DNA of 42,839 nucleotides from Acidobacteriaceae bacterium (GCA_027307045.1 DAHUXR010000032.1:1-42839); one strand, 5' to 3'; positions 25,152 to 34,255 are shown, counted from the first letter of the stretch. A program made the numbers and translations. The notes: generated by a model not told the origin, from the letters alone.

Positions 25152-26001
25152 GCAAGAGATGAACCGCGCCACGACTTTTCTATATCGCCTCATTTACCGG
25201 CGCGTTAGCACGAGCAACCTGGTCATTGATCCCCACTTGGTGCCGCTGTTTTCTCAAGCCGTCCGCGTCGGCATGCCGGACTTCAGTTACGTGCGTGATA
25301 CTCGCGACAATCCGATTGAGTCGCTCAAGGGAACGTTCAACACGTTAGATCTGGGCGTGGCTTCCGGAGCCTTCGGCTCGCAGACGAACTTCACCCGGGT
25401 GGTGGTACAAAATTCCAGCTATTACCAATTTCATAAGCGCCGCTGGGTGTTTGCCCGGTCCACGCGCATAGGTGTGGAAGAGCCGTTCGCTTCCACTGAC
25501 TTTGCTCCGCTCCCTGAGCGCTTCTTCGCGGGCGGCAGCACGTCGCACCGTGGATTTGGCATTAATCAGGCGGGCCCACGCGATCTTACCAGTGGCTTCC
25601 CGCTGGGCGGTGAAGCGTTGTTTTTGAATAACCTTGAATTGCGCACACCGCCGCTGCCACTTCCTTATGTTGGCAACAATTTAAGTGCGGTAGTGTTCCA
25701 TGATATGGGAAACGTTTTTTCCACGGCTCAGGATATGGCCAACAGTATTTTGAAATTCTCTCAACCTAATCGGAGTCTCTGTTTGAATCCAGCCGCGGCA
25801 ACCTGCAACTTCAATTATGTGTCGCACGCGGTAGGCGCGGGTGCACGGTATCGCACCCCGATCGGCCCGGTGAGTTTTGATGTTGGCTATAACCTGAACC
25901 CGCCGGCATTTCCCATTTCGGCGCCTGCTGCTCCGGCAGTCCCGTCTTCCCAAGTGCTGAAGCATTTCAATTTCTTTTTCAATATTGGACAGACCTTCTG
26001 A
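25009..26001 (+). CDS. Omp85 protein, beta-barrel part (3' portion of a frameshifted gene)
   Basis: About 330 codons in the +1 frame relative to the POTRA part. They encode the rest of the surface-antigen (D15) barrel: IGYGAPRLFDSQKLTLDFTA, VRDTRDNPIESLKGTF, the conserved loop motif FFAGGSTSHRGFG with the R-G-F tripeptide, and GEALFLNNLELRTP. It ends in NFFFNIGQTF, a typical C-terminal barrel strand with a terminal Phe. With the 5' part the protein would be about 1045 residues. One inserted base, or 3n+2 bases lost, near 25010 would explain the break. The TGA stop overlaps the ATG of the SurA-like gene. Confidence 0.85.
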   Translation: MALALIGYGAPRLFDSQKLTLDFTAFYQQTNDVSTFTSTRLEGSASIKQEMNRATTFLYRLIYRRVSTSNLVIDPHLVPLFSQAVRVGMPDFSYVRDTRDNPIESLKGTFNTLDLGVASGAFGSQTNFTRVVVQNSSYYQFHKRRWVFARSTRIGVEEPFASTDFAPLPERFFAGGSTSHRGFGINQAGPRDLTSGFPLGGEALFLNNLELRTPPLPLPYVGNNLSAVVFHDMGNVFSTAQDMANSILKFSQPNRSLCLNPAAATCNFNYVSHAVGAGARYRTPIGPVSFDVGYNLNPPAFPISAPAAPAVPSSQVLKHFNFFFNIGQTF

Positions 26002-26675
26002 TGAGAGCACGCCTCCATTTCGCAATCGTCCTGCTGCTTGCCGGAATCGCGCAGGCCCAGGTGGTGGATCGTATGGTGGCGGTCGTCAACAAGCACGTGA
26101 TTCTGGAAAGCGAGCTTGACCAAGCCACGCGGGTGGAATTTCTGTTGCAAGCTAAGCCCATTGAGCGCGTGACCTCCGTGGATCAAACTGCGGTCCTCGA
26201 GCGTCTGATTGACCGCTCATTGCTTGACCAGCAGATTGTGAATCCAGCCATGCTGGATCCTTCGCCGGAAGAGCTGAAGGCAAAAATCGAAGAACTGCGG
26301 CAAGGCATTCCTGGCGCATCGACCAATGAAAACTGGAAAACCATCCTTGCCGGCTACGGCCTGACACAGCAGGACGTGGAAGAACAACTGACGTCGCAAT
26401 TCCGAATTCTTCGCTTTATCGATCTGCGCTTTCGCGGGTTGGTGCGCATCGATAAAAAGGCGATTGCCGCGTACTATGAAGACCGTTTTCTACCTGAGGT
26501 GCGCAAGCGCAACGCTTCCGAACCTCAACTCTCAGACGTGTCAGGCAAGATTGAGCAGATACTTGCGGAGCAGCGCATTGACGAGCTTTTGAACAACTGG
26601 CTGAAGACTTTGCGAGCCCAGGCCCACATTGAGCGTATGTTGCCGGCCACCGCGACGAACGCTGGGACCCGATGA
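26001..26675 (+). CDS. SurA-like periplasmic chaperone without a PPIase domain
   Basis: A 224-residue exported protein. The signal peptide MRARLHFAIVLLLAGIAQAQ leads into VVDRMVAVVNKHVILESELD, the SurA N-terminal signature. A helical body follows with RLIDRSLLDQQIV and LTQQDVEEQLTSQFRILRF. No parvulin domain is present, which makes it about half the length of E. coli SurA. It should guide unfolded outer-membrane proteins. Its start overlaps the Omp85 stop (ATGA) and its stop overlaps the tamB start (ATGA), so the three genes are translationally coupled. Confidence 0.82.
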   Translation: MRARLHFAIVLLLAGIAQAQVVDRMVAVVNKHVILESELDQATRVEFLLQAKPIERVTSVDQTAVLERLIDRSLLDQQIVNPAMLDPSPEELKAKIEELRQGIPGASTNENWKTILAGYGLTQQDVEEQLTSQFRILRFIDLRFRGLVRIDKKAIAAYYEDRFLPEVRKRNASEPQLSDVSGKIEQILAEQRIDELLNNWLKTLRAQAHIERMLPATATNAGTR

Positions 26676-29600
26676 GCAGCAAAACCGATGTAGACATTGC
26701 GCCGCCCCCTACCCCGGCGAAGAAGCGCAAGCTCAGGCGGTTCGTCATCTTTACGTCTCTTGCGCTGACCGTCATTGTGACTGGTCTCTTGATTTATCTG
26801 AGCAGCGGCTCCTTCCGTGAGACTGTCCGGCAAAGAGTGATCACCGAACTGCGGCAGATGACGGGCGGCACGGTTGAAGTTGAATCGTTTACATGGAATC
26901 TATCCACACTTCATTTTGAAGCCCGCAATGTGACGATCCACGGGCGCGAGGCGGCGGGCGAAGTCCCTTATGCCCATGCCGATCGCATCGGGGTTGATGT
27001 AAAGATCATTTCATTCTTCACCCGCAAGATTTCGCTCGAGAACGTGGCCATTGATCGCGTTGTGCTTCATTTGCTGATTTATCCAGACGGCACCACCAAC
27101 CAGCCTTCACCACAGGCAGGCGCGACCTCCAATGAAGAACCAACCCAGAACCTGTTCGATCTTGCGATAAAACAGATTGCGGTGCGGCAAGGCACGCTCA
27201 TGCTCGACCAGGAGAAGATCCCGTTTGATCTTGACGGCAAGGATATCTCCGCCGGGATGAACTATGTTCCCAGCCAGAAAGCCTATGACGGTCATCTGGA
27301 TTTCACACCGCTGACGATTGCCTACAGAAATGCGCCGCCAATGCAGGCGGAAATGCATGTAGGGTTTCTCCTGAGTTCAGGGAAAACCGAAATTAAATCT
27401 CTCCGCCTGCTGGCAGGCGGCTCGAAAGTTGAGGCCAGCGGGACGCTCCGCAATTACAACAATCCGGAACTCATGCTGCAATACCAGGCTTCGCTGGACC
27501 TCGCCCAGGTCGGCAACATGGCAAAGTGGACGCAGCTACGTGCCGGCCGGGCCGAATTCAAGGGCAATGGCTCATATCAAAACAATCGCTACTCTTCGCA
27601 AGGAAACCTCAATGTTCGCGCCATGGAGTGGCATGATGCGATGGCGCGCATATCGCTGGTTGACGCGTCCTCACCGTACTCGGTAACACAAGACAAGATC
27701 GTTCTCTCCCGCCTGATCGCGCATGCATTCGGCGGCACGGTGCAGGGCGACGTGCAGATCTCAAATTGGATTTCCGCTTCAACTTCGGGAAAGAAAACGT
27801 TGCCGCAACGGGGAATTACGCGGCTTCATTTATCCGGCGTTCAGGCCAGCAAGGTTGCGGCGGCAATTTCCTCGGCTAAGATGCCGTTGGATAAGATCGA
27901 ATTAGCAGGCAGCATTTCCGGTGACGTCAATTCTGCCTGGACCGGATCTCTGGAACGCGCAACCTCTGCATTGAAGTTAGATGTAGCTCCCCCCGCGGCG
28001 CCTTCGGCCAAGGAAGTTCCAGTTACCGCACAGCTGCAAGCCACCTACCATGGCGATATCCGCACCCTGGACGTGGCGGGTCTCACTCTGGCAACGCGTT
28101 CCATTCGCGTAAACGCCACGGGATCCTTGGGATCGGAAAAAGCTGAGGCACATGTTTCACTCAATGCGACTGACCTGCGCGAATTACAGCCGGCGCTCGA
28201 TGCTCTTGAACCAGGGACACGTATTCCAGTCACGCTCGAAGGCCGATCTTCATTCAATGGAGTAATTTTCGGCAGGCTTGACGCTCTCTCAACACGCGGT
28301 CATCTTGAACTGGAAAAGTTTGACACGGAATTCCATCTGGCCAGCCAGCCGAAAGGCGCGCAGAGCAAGCCTCCGCGGATACATTGGGACGCGCTCTCAG
28401 CCGAGCTCACGTATTCACCCGCAATCCTTTCTCTGCAACGCGGAACATTACGCCGGGGCACGGCACAACTGGGATTTTCAGCGAGCACGACGTTGCGTCA
28501 AGGCAATTTCGACGAAAACACAAGCCGGCTTAATGTCACGCTTCATGTTCAGAATGAAAATGTGGCCGATATGCAGGCCCTTAGTGGCACAAGCTATGCG
28601 GTTACGGGCATTGCGACTGCTGACTTGCAGGCTGCCGGCACGCTGCGAAACTTGCAGGGTAGTGGCAAGCTGCAAATCGCCAAATTGACGATCTATGGCG
28701 AACCCTTCAAGGCCTTCTCCAGCGACTTGCGCGTTAACGGAAGTGAGGCGCGCCTGGAAAATATTCAGCTGGCGCACAATGGCGCGCGTTTTGCCGGATT
28801 TGTGGCTTACGACCTGGGAAACCAAAATTATCGTTTCGATGTTACCGGGACCGATATCGAGCTTGCCAACTTTCAGCGTTTTGATCTGCCACGCCTGTCT
28901 GTTCAGGGGCAAGCCGGTTTTCATCTGACCGGATCCGGCACTGAAGATGTGCCGGTCATCAATGGCGAAATTGATCTACGCAATATTGTGCTCAACCGTG
29001 AGACGGTTGGCAGCCTGACGATCGTGGCGGAGACGCATGGCGAAAACGTGCAGCTGCGCGGGCGCTCGAATTTTGAAAATGCAGAGCTGAACCTGGATGG
29101 TTCAGTCCACCTTCGCGATCAGTGGCCGGGGCAGATCACCTTGAAGTTCTCGCATCTCGACTTTGACCCATTGATTCGCGCTTACTTCCAGGGACAGATC
29201 ACCGGCCACTCTTCCATTGCCGGAGAGATTGACATCCGTGGTCCCATGAAGCGGCCGGGCAGCCTGGTGATTACGGGCAATGTGACGCAGCTCTCCGCCG
29301 ATGTTGAGAACGTGCAGCTGCAAAATGATGGCCCGATACATTTCGGGCTGGAAAATGAATCGCTGAAGGTAGATGAGTTTCACCTGACGGGAACAGAAAC
29401 AGACCTCTCCGCAAAAGGCGCTGTGCAACTTACGGGAGAGCATCTGGTCGATCTGCGTTCGCGGGGACGGTTCAACCTGAAGCTACTGCAGGTATTTAAT
29501 CCGAACCTGGTGGCGAATGGTCCGGCGACCTTTACAGTGAACGTCATCGGCCCCTCTGCGCGCCCCCAATTGAGCGGGAGACTTGAGCTGAAGGATGCGT

Positions 29601-30736
29601 CCGCCTCGCTGCTTGACCTTCCGAATGGTCTCAGCCACATCACTGGTTCGCTGGTATTTGCCCAGGACCGCATGCAGATTGAGAAGCTTACGGCGCATAC
29701 CGGCGGCGGCGAGCTCGATGTCGGCGGGTTTATTGCTTATCGGAGTGGAATTTACTTTGACCTCACCGCGAGAGGCAGTGACGTCCGGCTGCGCTATCCG
29801 CCGGGCGTAAGCTCGTCCGCCGATGCGACGCTGCGTTACACCGGTTCGGCAAAAAGCTCGCTTCTGGCTGGAGATATTCTGGTCACTCGGTTTGGCATGA
29901 ATCCGCACTTTGATTTTGCCAATTACCTGGCGCAGAGCAAAAAAGCGCCGATCATCTCCACGTTGAATCCGTTTCTGGACAACATGCGTCTGGACATGCA
30001 CATTACTTCCACGCCGGAGCTGCAGGTGGAAACTTCGCTCGCCAAGCTTTCCGGCGACCTTGACCTGCATGTTCGCGGCACTGCGGCGCGTCCTGCCATT
30101 GTGGGACGGGTGAACATTGCTGAAGGCGATGTTTTCTTCGACGGCACAAAGTATAAGCTGGAGCGTGGTGACATTACGTTGAGCAACCCGCTCACCATCG
30201 AGCCTGTCATCAATCTCGATATGTCTACCCGAGTGCAGGGCTATGACGTGACCATAGGACTGCATGGACAGGCGATTGGCGGCAAGGGAATCAGCATGAC
30301 ATACCGCTCTGATCCGCCGCTGGCCAATTCTGACATCATCGCGCTGCTGGCCTTTGGACGCACACGCGGCCAAAATGTTTACACCGCGAGCCAGCCAGGC
30401 GTGAATACGAATGACACAGCGTCAGCTTCCAACGCCATCCTGGGCGAGGCCCTGAACGCGACGTTCAGTGACCGGGTGCAGCGTCTCTTCGGCGCGAGCC
30501 GCGTAAAAATTGATCCACAGTTTATCGGCTCGGAAAACAATCCCAGCGCGCGCGTCACGATTGAACAGCAGATCAATAACAACATTACGTTTACTTACAT
30601 CACCAGCCTCACGCAGTCAGCAGAGACGGTGATTCAGGTGGAATACAATTTCGATAAGAACGTATCGATCGTAGCTGTGCGTGACCAGAACGGGGTGCTG
30701 GGGTTTGACGTCCACATACGCAGGCGGAAAAAGTGA
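26672..30736 (+). CDS. tamB: translocation and assembly module protein TamB
   Basis: A 1354-residue AsmA-like bridge protein. An N-terminal basic cytoplasmic tip (KKRKLRR) precedes the membrane anchor FVIFTSLALTVIVTGLLIYL. A very long beta-rich periplasmic region follows, full of short alternating-strand repeats. The C-terminal DUF490/TamB domain shows GRVNIAEGDVFFDGTKYKLE, GDITLSNPLTIEPVINLDM, DPPLANSDIIALLAFGRTRG and VQVEYNFDKNVSIVAVRDQNG-type strands. TamB spans the periplasm and works with an Omp85 partner, here encoded two genes upstream. It is slightly longer than the E. coli protein (about 1260 residues). Confidence 0.92.
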   Translation: MSSKTDVDIAPPPTPAKKRKLRRFVIFTSLALTVIVTGLLIYLSSGSFRETVRQRVITELRQMTGGTVEVESFTWNLSTLHFEARNVTIHGREAAGEVPYAHADRIGVDVKIISFFTRKISLENVAIDRVVLHLLIYPDGTTNQPSPQAGATSNEEPTQNLFDLAIKQIAVRQGTLMLDQEKIPFDLDGKDISAGMNYVPSQKAYDGHLDFTPLTIAYRNAPPMQAEMHVGFLLSSGKTEIKSLRLLAGGSKVEASGTLRNYNNPELMLQYQASLDLAQVGNMAKWTQLRAGRAEFKGNGSYQNNRYSSQGNLNVRAMEWHDAMARISLVDASSPYSVTQDKIVLSRLIAHAFGGTVQGDVQISNWISASTSGKKTLPQRGITRLHLSGVQASKVAAAISSAKMPLDKIELAGSISGDVNSAWTGSLERATSALKLDVAPPAAPSAKEVPVTAQLQATYHGDIRTLDVAGLTLATRSIRVNATGSLGSEKAEAHVSLNATDLRELQPALDALEPGTRIPVTLEGRSSFNGVIFGRLDALSTRGHLELEKFDTEFHLASQPKGAQSKPPRIHWDALSAELTYSPAILSLQRGTLRRGTAQLGFSASTTLRQGNFDENTSRLNVTLHVQNENVADMQALSGTSYAVTGIATADLQAAGTLRNLQGSGKLQIAKLTIYGEPFKAFSSDLRVNGSEARLENIQLAHNGARFAGFVAYDLGNQNYRFDVTGTDIELANFQRFDLPRLSVQGQAGFHLTGSGTEDVPVINGEIDLRNIVLNRETVGSLTIVAETHGENVQLRGRSNFENAELNLDGSVHLRDQWPGQITLKFSHLDFDPLIRAYFQGQITGHSSIAGEIDIRGPMKRPGSLVITGNVTQLSADVENVQLQNDGPIHFGLENESLKVDEFHLTGTETDLSAKGAVQLTGEHLVDLRSRGRFNLKLLQVFNPNLVANGPATFTVNVIGPSARPQLSGRLELKDASASLLDLPNGLSHITGSLVFAQDRMQIEKLTAHTGGGELDVGGFIAYRSGIYFDLTARGSDVRLRYPPGVSSSADATLRYTGSAKSSLLAGDILVTRFGMNPHFDFANYLAQSKKAPIISTLNPFLDNMRLDMHITSTPELQVETSLAKLSGDLDLHVRGTAARPAIVGRVNIAEGDVFFDGTKYKLERGDITLSNPLTIEPVINLDMSTRVQGYDVTIGLHGQAIGGKGISMTYRSDPPLANSDIIALLAFGRTRGQNVYTASQPGVNTNDTASASNAILGEALNATFSDRVQRLFGASRVKIDPQFIGSENNPSARVTIEQQINNNITFTYITSLTQSAETVIQVEYNFDKNVSIVAVRDQNGVLGFDVHIRRRKK

Positions 30737-30739
30737 CGT

Positions 30740-31396
30740 ATGAAGGGGAATGGCACACAGCCGTTCGCAGCTGAGCGCTTCTCCATGGTGGAAAGCCAGT
30801 TGCGCCAGCGTGGTATCCGCGATGAGCGCTTGCTGGCGGCCATGAGCAAAGTGCCGCGGCATGAATTTGTGAGCCGGCAGAATTGGAATGAGGCTTATGC
30901 CGACCATCCCATTCCGATTGCCGAAAAGCAGACAACATCGCAACCTTACATGATTGCCGCCATGGTGCAGGCAGCGGAGATCAAGCCTGAAGACCGCGTC
31001 CTGGAAATTGGCGCAGGCTCGGGATACCAAACCGCGCTGCTTGCGGAACTGGCAAGCCAGGTCTTTGCCGTGGAGCGATATGTTTCGCTTGCTGAGGCAG
31101 CGCAGAAAACGTTGGAACGGCTGGGCTATCGCAATGCCAAAATCGTTACCGGCGATGGCTCGCTGGGGCTGCCGGAAGCCGCGCCTTTCGATGCCATTAT
31201 TGTTTCGGCGGCAGCTCCGCGTATTCCGCAGGCCCTCATGGATCAACTTGCTGTCGGCGGACGTCTGCTGATTCCGGTAGGAGAGGCCGACCAGCAAGTT
31301 CTGCAACTCGTCCAGCGGCAAGCGGATGGCAGCACCACGGTGCGCACGCTGGAAGGCTGCCGCTTTGTCCCGTTGATTGGCGAGCAGGGGTTTTAA
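30740..31396 (+). CDS. pcm: protein-L-isoaspartate O-methyltransferase
   Basis: A 218-residue SAM-dependent repair methyltransferase acting on isoaspartyl residues in aged proteins. It shows RGIRDERLLAAMSKVPRHEF, the Pcm hallmark EKQTTSQPYMIAAMVQA, and the SAM-binding VLEIGAGSGYQTALLAELA. The late motifs are FDAIIVSAAAPRIPQALMDQ and GGRLLIPVGE. It begins three bases after the tamB stop, so it is likely co-transcribed with the envelope cluster. There is no signal peptide; it is cytoplasmic. Confidence 0.94.
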   Translation: MKGNGTQPFAAERFSMVESQLRQRGIRDERLLAAMSKVPRHEFVSRQNWNEAYADHPIPIAEKQTTSQPYMIAAMVQAAEIKPEDRVLEIGAGSGYQTALLAELASQVFAVERYVSLAEAAQKTLERLGYRNAKIVTGDGSLGLPEAAPFDAIIVSAAAPRIPQALMDQLAVGGRLLIPVGEADQQVLQLVQRQADGSTTVRTLEGCRFVPLIGEQGF

Positions 31397-31421
31397 GGGC
31401 AGCTATTGGCTCTTGGCTATC

Positions 31422-31552
31422 AGCTTTTGGCTTTGTGTGTCGAGATTTTAACGCTCTGCACAGCCGGATAGGCTATTTTTCATTTTTATCACTGTCGATC
31501 ATCAAAAGCCAAAAGCCAAAAGCCAAAAGCCAAAAGCCAAAAGCCAAAAGCA
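31422..31552. repeat. 7-bp tandem repeat AAAAGCC with an upstream inverted copy
   Basis: Six perfect copies and one near copy of AAAAGCC run from 31504 to 31552. About 70 bases upstream, AGCTTTTGGCTTTG at 31422-31435 is the inverse of the unit, with related GGCTCTTGGCT words just before it, so the two can pair as a hairpin. It lies between pcm and the prenyltransferase gene. Confidence 0.85.
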
Positions 31553-31591
31553 TTACCCTTCCCAGCGCATACGCTTCCGCTACAATATTCT

Positions 31592-32464
31592 GTGCCTCTG
31601 CTCACCAACATCAAAACCACGCTGGAGATGATCAAGTGGGAGCATTCGATTTTTGCCCTGCCATTTGCTCTATGCGCGGCCATGCTTGCTGCCGGAGGAA
31701 TGCCCACCGCGGCCAAGCTGGGTTGGATCGTGCTATGCATGATCTCCGCGCGCTCCGCAGCCATGGCCTTTAACCGCATTGCGGACGCAAGAATCGATGC
31801 GGCGAATCCTCGCACGTCCATGCGCGCCATTCCCGCCGGCACGCTGTCACAGAAATTTGCGACCGTCTTTGTCGTGGCCGCTTGCCTGCTTTTTATCTTC
31901 GGGGCGGCCAAGCTAAATCGCGTAACGCTGCTGCTGTCTCCGGTGGCGCTGGCAGTGGTTTTCTTTTATTCCTATACCAAGCGATTTACGCGCTGGTCGC
32001 ACCTGGTATTGGGATTCGCGCTGGGCATCGCTCCTGCCGCGGCCTGGATTGCGGTGCGAGGCTCGCTTGATCCTCGCATTCTATTGCTTACGGCGGCTGT
32101 GACTTTCTGGGTCGGCGGCTTTGACGTTCTTTATGCCTGCCAGGATATTGAATTCGATCGCGCCAATTCGCTGAACTCAATTCCACAAGCCATGGGCGTT
32201 CCCAAGGCTCTCATCGTTGCGCGGACTTTGCATGTGGTCATGCTGGGCTTGCTGATTGCGCTGGTTGTGGTATTCGGACTCGGGAAGCTGGCGATCATCG
32301 GAGTTATTGTCGTGGCGGCTCTTCTGGCTTATGAACACTCGCTGGTCGCATCCGACGATCTCAGCAAATTGAACGCGGCATTTTTTACCATGAATGGCGT
32401 GATTGCCGTGGTGTTCTTCGTATTTGTAGCGGCGGACCTGCTGATAAGAAATCCTCATTCGTAA
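31592..32464 (+). CDS. UbiA-family prenyltransferase (menaquinone-type)
   Basis: A 290-residue integral membrane protein with about eight hydrophobic segments. The first Asp-rich motif is AFNRIADARIDAANPRTSMR (NxxxDxxxD type) and the second is YACQDIEFDRANSLNSIPQ. The opening IKWEHSIFALPFALCAAML and these motifs resemble the prenyltransferases of the futalosine menaquinone route (MqnP) and UbiA. It would attach a polyprenyl chain to an aromatic acid. GTG 31592 gives the full reading; ATG 31628 is an alternative, and TACAAT at 31581-31586 lies too close to leave a leader for the GTG. No other mqn or men genes are nearby. Confidence 0.85.
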   Translation: MPLLTNIKTTLEMIKWEHSIFALPFALCAAMLAAGGMPTAAKLGWIVLCMISARSAAMAFNRIADARIDAANPRTSMRAIPAGTLSQKFATVFVVAACLLFIFGAAKLNRVTLLLSPVALAVVFFYSYTKRFTRWSHLVLGFALGIAPAAAWIAVRGSLDPRILLLTAAVTFWVGGFDVLYACQDIEFDRANSLNSIPQAMGVPKALIVARTLHVVMLGLLIALVVVFGLGKLAIIGVIVVAALLAYEHSLVASDDLSKLNAAFFTMNGVIAVVFFVFVAADLLIRNPHS

Positions 32465-32504
32465 GCTCAACACCGATTGACATAGATCGAACTGGATCAA
32501 ATCA

Positions 32505-32538
32505 GATCAGTGAAAATCGGTGTTATCACTGTCATCAG
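32505..32538 (-). repeat. dispersed CTGATAACAC-type intergenic repeat, copy 1
   Basis: Read on the minus strand it is CTGATGACAGTGATAACACC then GATTTTCACTGATC. About 27 of 34 bases match the sequence at 38917-38950. It lies just upstream of the hyuB-like start. Confidence 0.6.
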
Positions 32539-32550
32539 TGGTAGAGTTTT

Positions 32551-33201
32551 ATGACCATGCGCGATCCGGTTGAACTGGAAATCTTCAAGAGCCTCTTCCA
32601 CTCCATTGCGGAAGAGATGGGCGCGGCCCTGCGCCGCACGGCTTTTTCTCCCAACATCAAGGAGCGTCGCGACTATTCCTGCGCTGTCTTTGACGGTGCG
32701 GGCGAAGTTGTTGCCATGGGCGATCACATGCCGGTGCATCTGGGGTCGATGCCCATGTCGGTCAGAGCGGCGGTGGAAACGCTCACGCTCAACGCCGGCG
32801 ACGTGGCGATCCTGAACGATCCTTTTTGTGGCGGCACGCATCTGCCGGACATTACGCTGGTCGCGCCGGTTTTCATCGGTGGCAAAAACAAGCGCGCGGC
32901 GAAGCCGGCATTTTATGTGGCATCGCGGGCCCACCATGCCGATGTCGGCGGAACGTATGCCGGATCCATGGGAATCTGCCGCGAGATCTATCAGGAAGGC
33001 ATCCGCATTCCTCCCATCAAACTAATTGCCGGAGGCAAGCTGCAGGATGACGTGTTCCGCCTGCTGCTCAACAATGTGCGCACGCCGGAAGAGCGAGAAG
33101 GCGATCTGAACGCGCAGATTGCGGCCTGCCACACTGGCGAAGCGCGGTTGCTGGAGATCGCTGAGCGTTATGGTCTGGCGCGTGCAGCAGGTGATGGATG
33201 A
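32551..33201 (+). CDS. hydantoinase B/oxoprolinase, 5' portion of a frameshifted gene
   Basis: The N-terminal 200 residues of a HyuB-type protein, the subunit of ATP-dependent hydantoinases/oxoprolinases that acts with HyuA. It shows DPVELEIFKSLFHSIAEEMG, IKERRDYSCAVFDGAGEVVA, MGDHMPVHLGSMPMSV, LNDPFCGGTHLPDITLVAPV and SRAHHADVGG. The frame breaks at about 33180: the codons give YGLARAAGDG and stop, while the expected RVQQVMDEL continues in the +1 frame. No hyuA partner is adjacent. Confidence 0.85.
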   Translation: MTMRDPVELEIFKSLFHSIAEEMGAALRRTAFSPNIKERRDYSCAVFDGAGEVVAMGDHMPVHLGSMPMSVRAAVETLTLNAGDVAILNDPFCGGTHLPDITLVAPVFIGGKNKRAAKPAFYVASRAHHADVGGTYAGSMGICREIYQEGIRIPPIKLIAGGKLQDDVFRLLLNNVRTPEEREGDLNAQIAACHTGEARLLEIAERYGLARAAGDG

Positions 33202-34147
33202 GCTGCAGGAATATTCAGAAAAGCTGATGCGGGCATTTCTCGGCAAGGTGCCGCATGGCCGATATGAAGCTGAAGATTTCCTCGATGATGACGGCGCGGG
33301 TTCAGGGCCGGTGCGGATTGCGGTGGCACTTACGTTTCAAAAGGCGACAGCAGGCAAGCCGCTGGTGACTGTCGATTTCGCCGGCAGCTCCCCGCAAGTC
33401 GCGGGCAGCATTAACGCCGTGGACGCCATTGCTTTCTCAGCGTGCTTCTATGTCTTCCGCTGCCTCTTACAGGAAGACGTTCCAGCGGCGGCGGGCTTGA
33501 TGCGGCCGGTGCGGATGATTGCACCTAAGGGAACAGTGGTGAACGCAAGACCACCAGCGGCAGTCGCGGGCGGAAACGTTGAGACTTCACAGCGCATCGT
33601 CGACGTGCTGTTGCGCGCACTGGCCAAGGCCATGCCGGACCGCGTCCCCGCAGGTTCTTCCGGTACCATGAATAATTTGACCATCGGCGGGATCGACGAA
33701 CGCACCGGCGAGCCCTTTGCCTACTACGAGACGATTGCCGGGGGCATGGGAGCGCGTCCTGACCGGGCCGGCGTGAGCGGAGTGCATACGCACATGACGA
33801 ACTCGCTCAATACTCCGGCAGAGGCGCTGGAGTATGCGTATCCTTTGCGCGTGACGGAATATTCTTTGCGGAAAAGCAGCGGCGGAGCGGGGAAGTTCCG
33901 TGGCGGTGACGGCATTGTGCGGGAAGTCGAGCTGCTGGCCGATTCTGAAGTGACGCTGCTGGCCGATCGTCGGGATCGCGGTCCGTATGGGTTGCAGGGC
34001 GGCGCTGATGGTGCGGCGGGACGAACCCAAGTTGTCCATCAAGATGGCACGCGTGAAACGCTTCCCGGCAAGACCAGCGTACGCCTGAAAAAAGGAGACA
34101 AGGTCAGGATCGAATCCCCAGCAGGCGGCGGCTGGGGAAGGCCATAG
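33170..34147 (+). CDS. hydantoinase B/oxoprolinase, 3' portion of a frameshifted gene
   Basis: Continues HyuB in the +1 frame with RVQQVMDELQEYSEKLMRAF, VTVDFAGSSPQVAGSINAVD, PAAVAGGNVETSQRIVDVLL and FAYYETIAGGMGARPDRAGV. HTHMTNSLNTPAEALEYAYP and KSSGGAGKFRGGDGIVREVE follow, and it ends with the family tail VRIESPAGGGWGRP. With the 5' part the product would be about 530 residues. The break lies at GGCGCGTGCAG; loss of one CG pair from a GCGCGCGTG run would restore the expected Leu-Ala-Arg-Val. ATG 33170 is only the first possible restart. Confidence 0.85.
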   Translation: MVWRVQQVMDELQEYSEKLMRAFLGKVPHGRYEAEDFLDDDGAGSGPVRIAVALTFQKATAGKPLVTVDFAGSSPQVAGSINAVDAIAFSACFYVFRCLLQEDVPAAAGLMRPVRMIAPKGTVVNARPPAAVAGGNVETSQRIVDVLLRALAKAMPDRVPAGSSGTMNNLTIGGIDERTGEPFAYYETIAGGMGARPDRAGVSGVHTHMTNSLNTPAEALEYAYPLRVTEYSLRKSSGGAGKFRGGDGIVREVELLADSEVTLLADRRDRGPYGLQGGADGAAGRTQVVHQDGTRETLPGKTSVRLKKGDKVRIESPAGGGWGRP

Positions 34148-34182
34148 ATCGGGTGATCAAGTTGATCGGCTGATCGCGTGAT
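34146..34182. repeat. array of five GATC words, 8-9 bases apart
   Basis: GATC occurs at 34146, 34154, 34163, 34171 and 34179 with spacings of 8, 9, 8 and 8, in a TGATCGGGTGATC-type tandem repeat between the convergent hyuB-like and AsmA genes. Confidence 0.7.
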
Positions 34183-34255
34183 CCCTGAAAAATTGGGACA
34201 AGATCGCGCATACTCATCCAGCAACCGCTGAATGCGAAGTGCCATCTGCTAATTG

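Noticed and set aside
29483..30373. Reverse frame of 296 codons inside tamB
   Set aside because: Shadow frame of a high-GC gene; its composition is typical of antisense translation.
31504..31552. Possible CRISPR-like array
   Set aside because: The repeats are contiguous 7-mers without spacers, so this is a simple tandem repeat.
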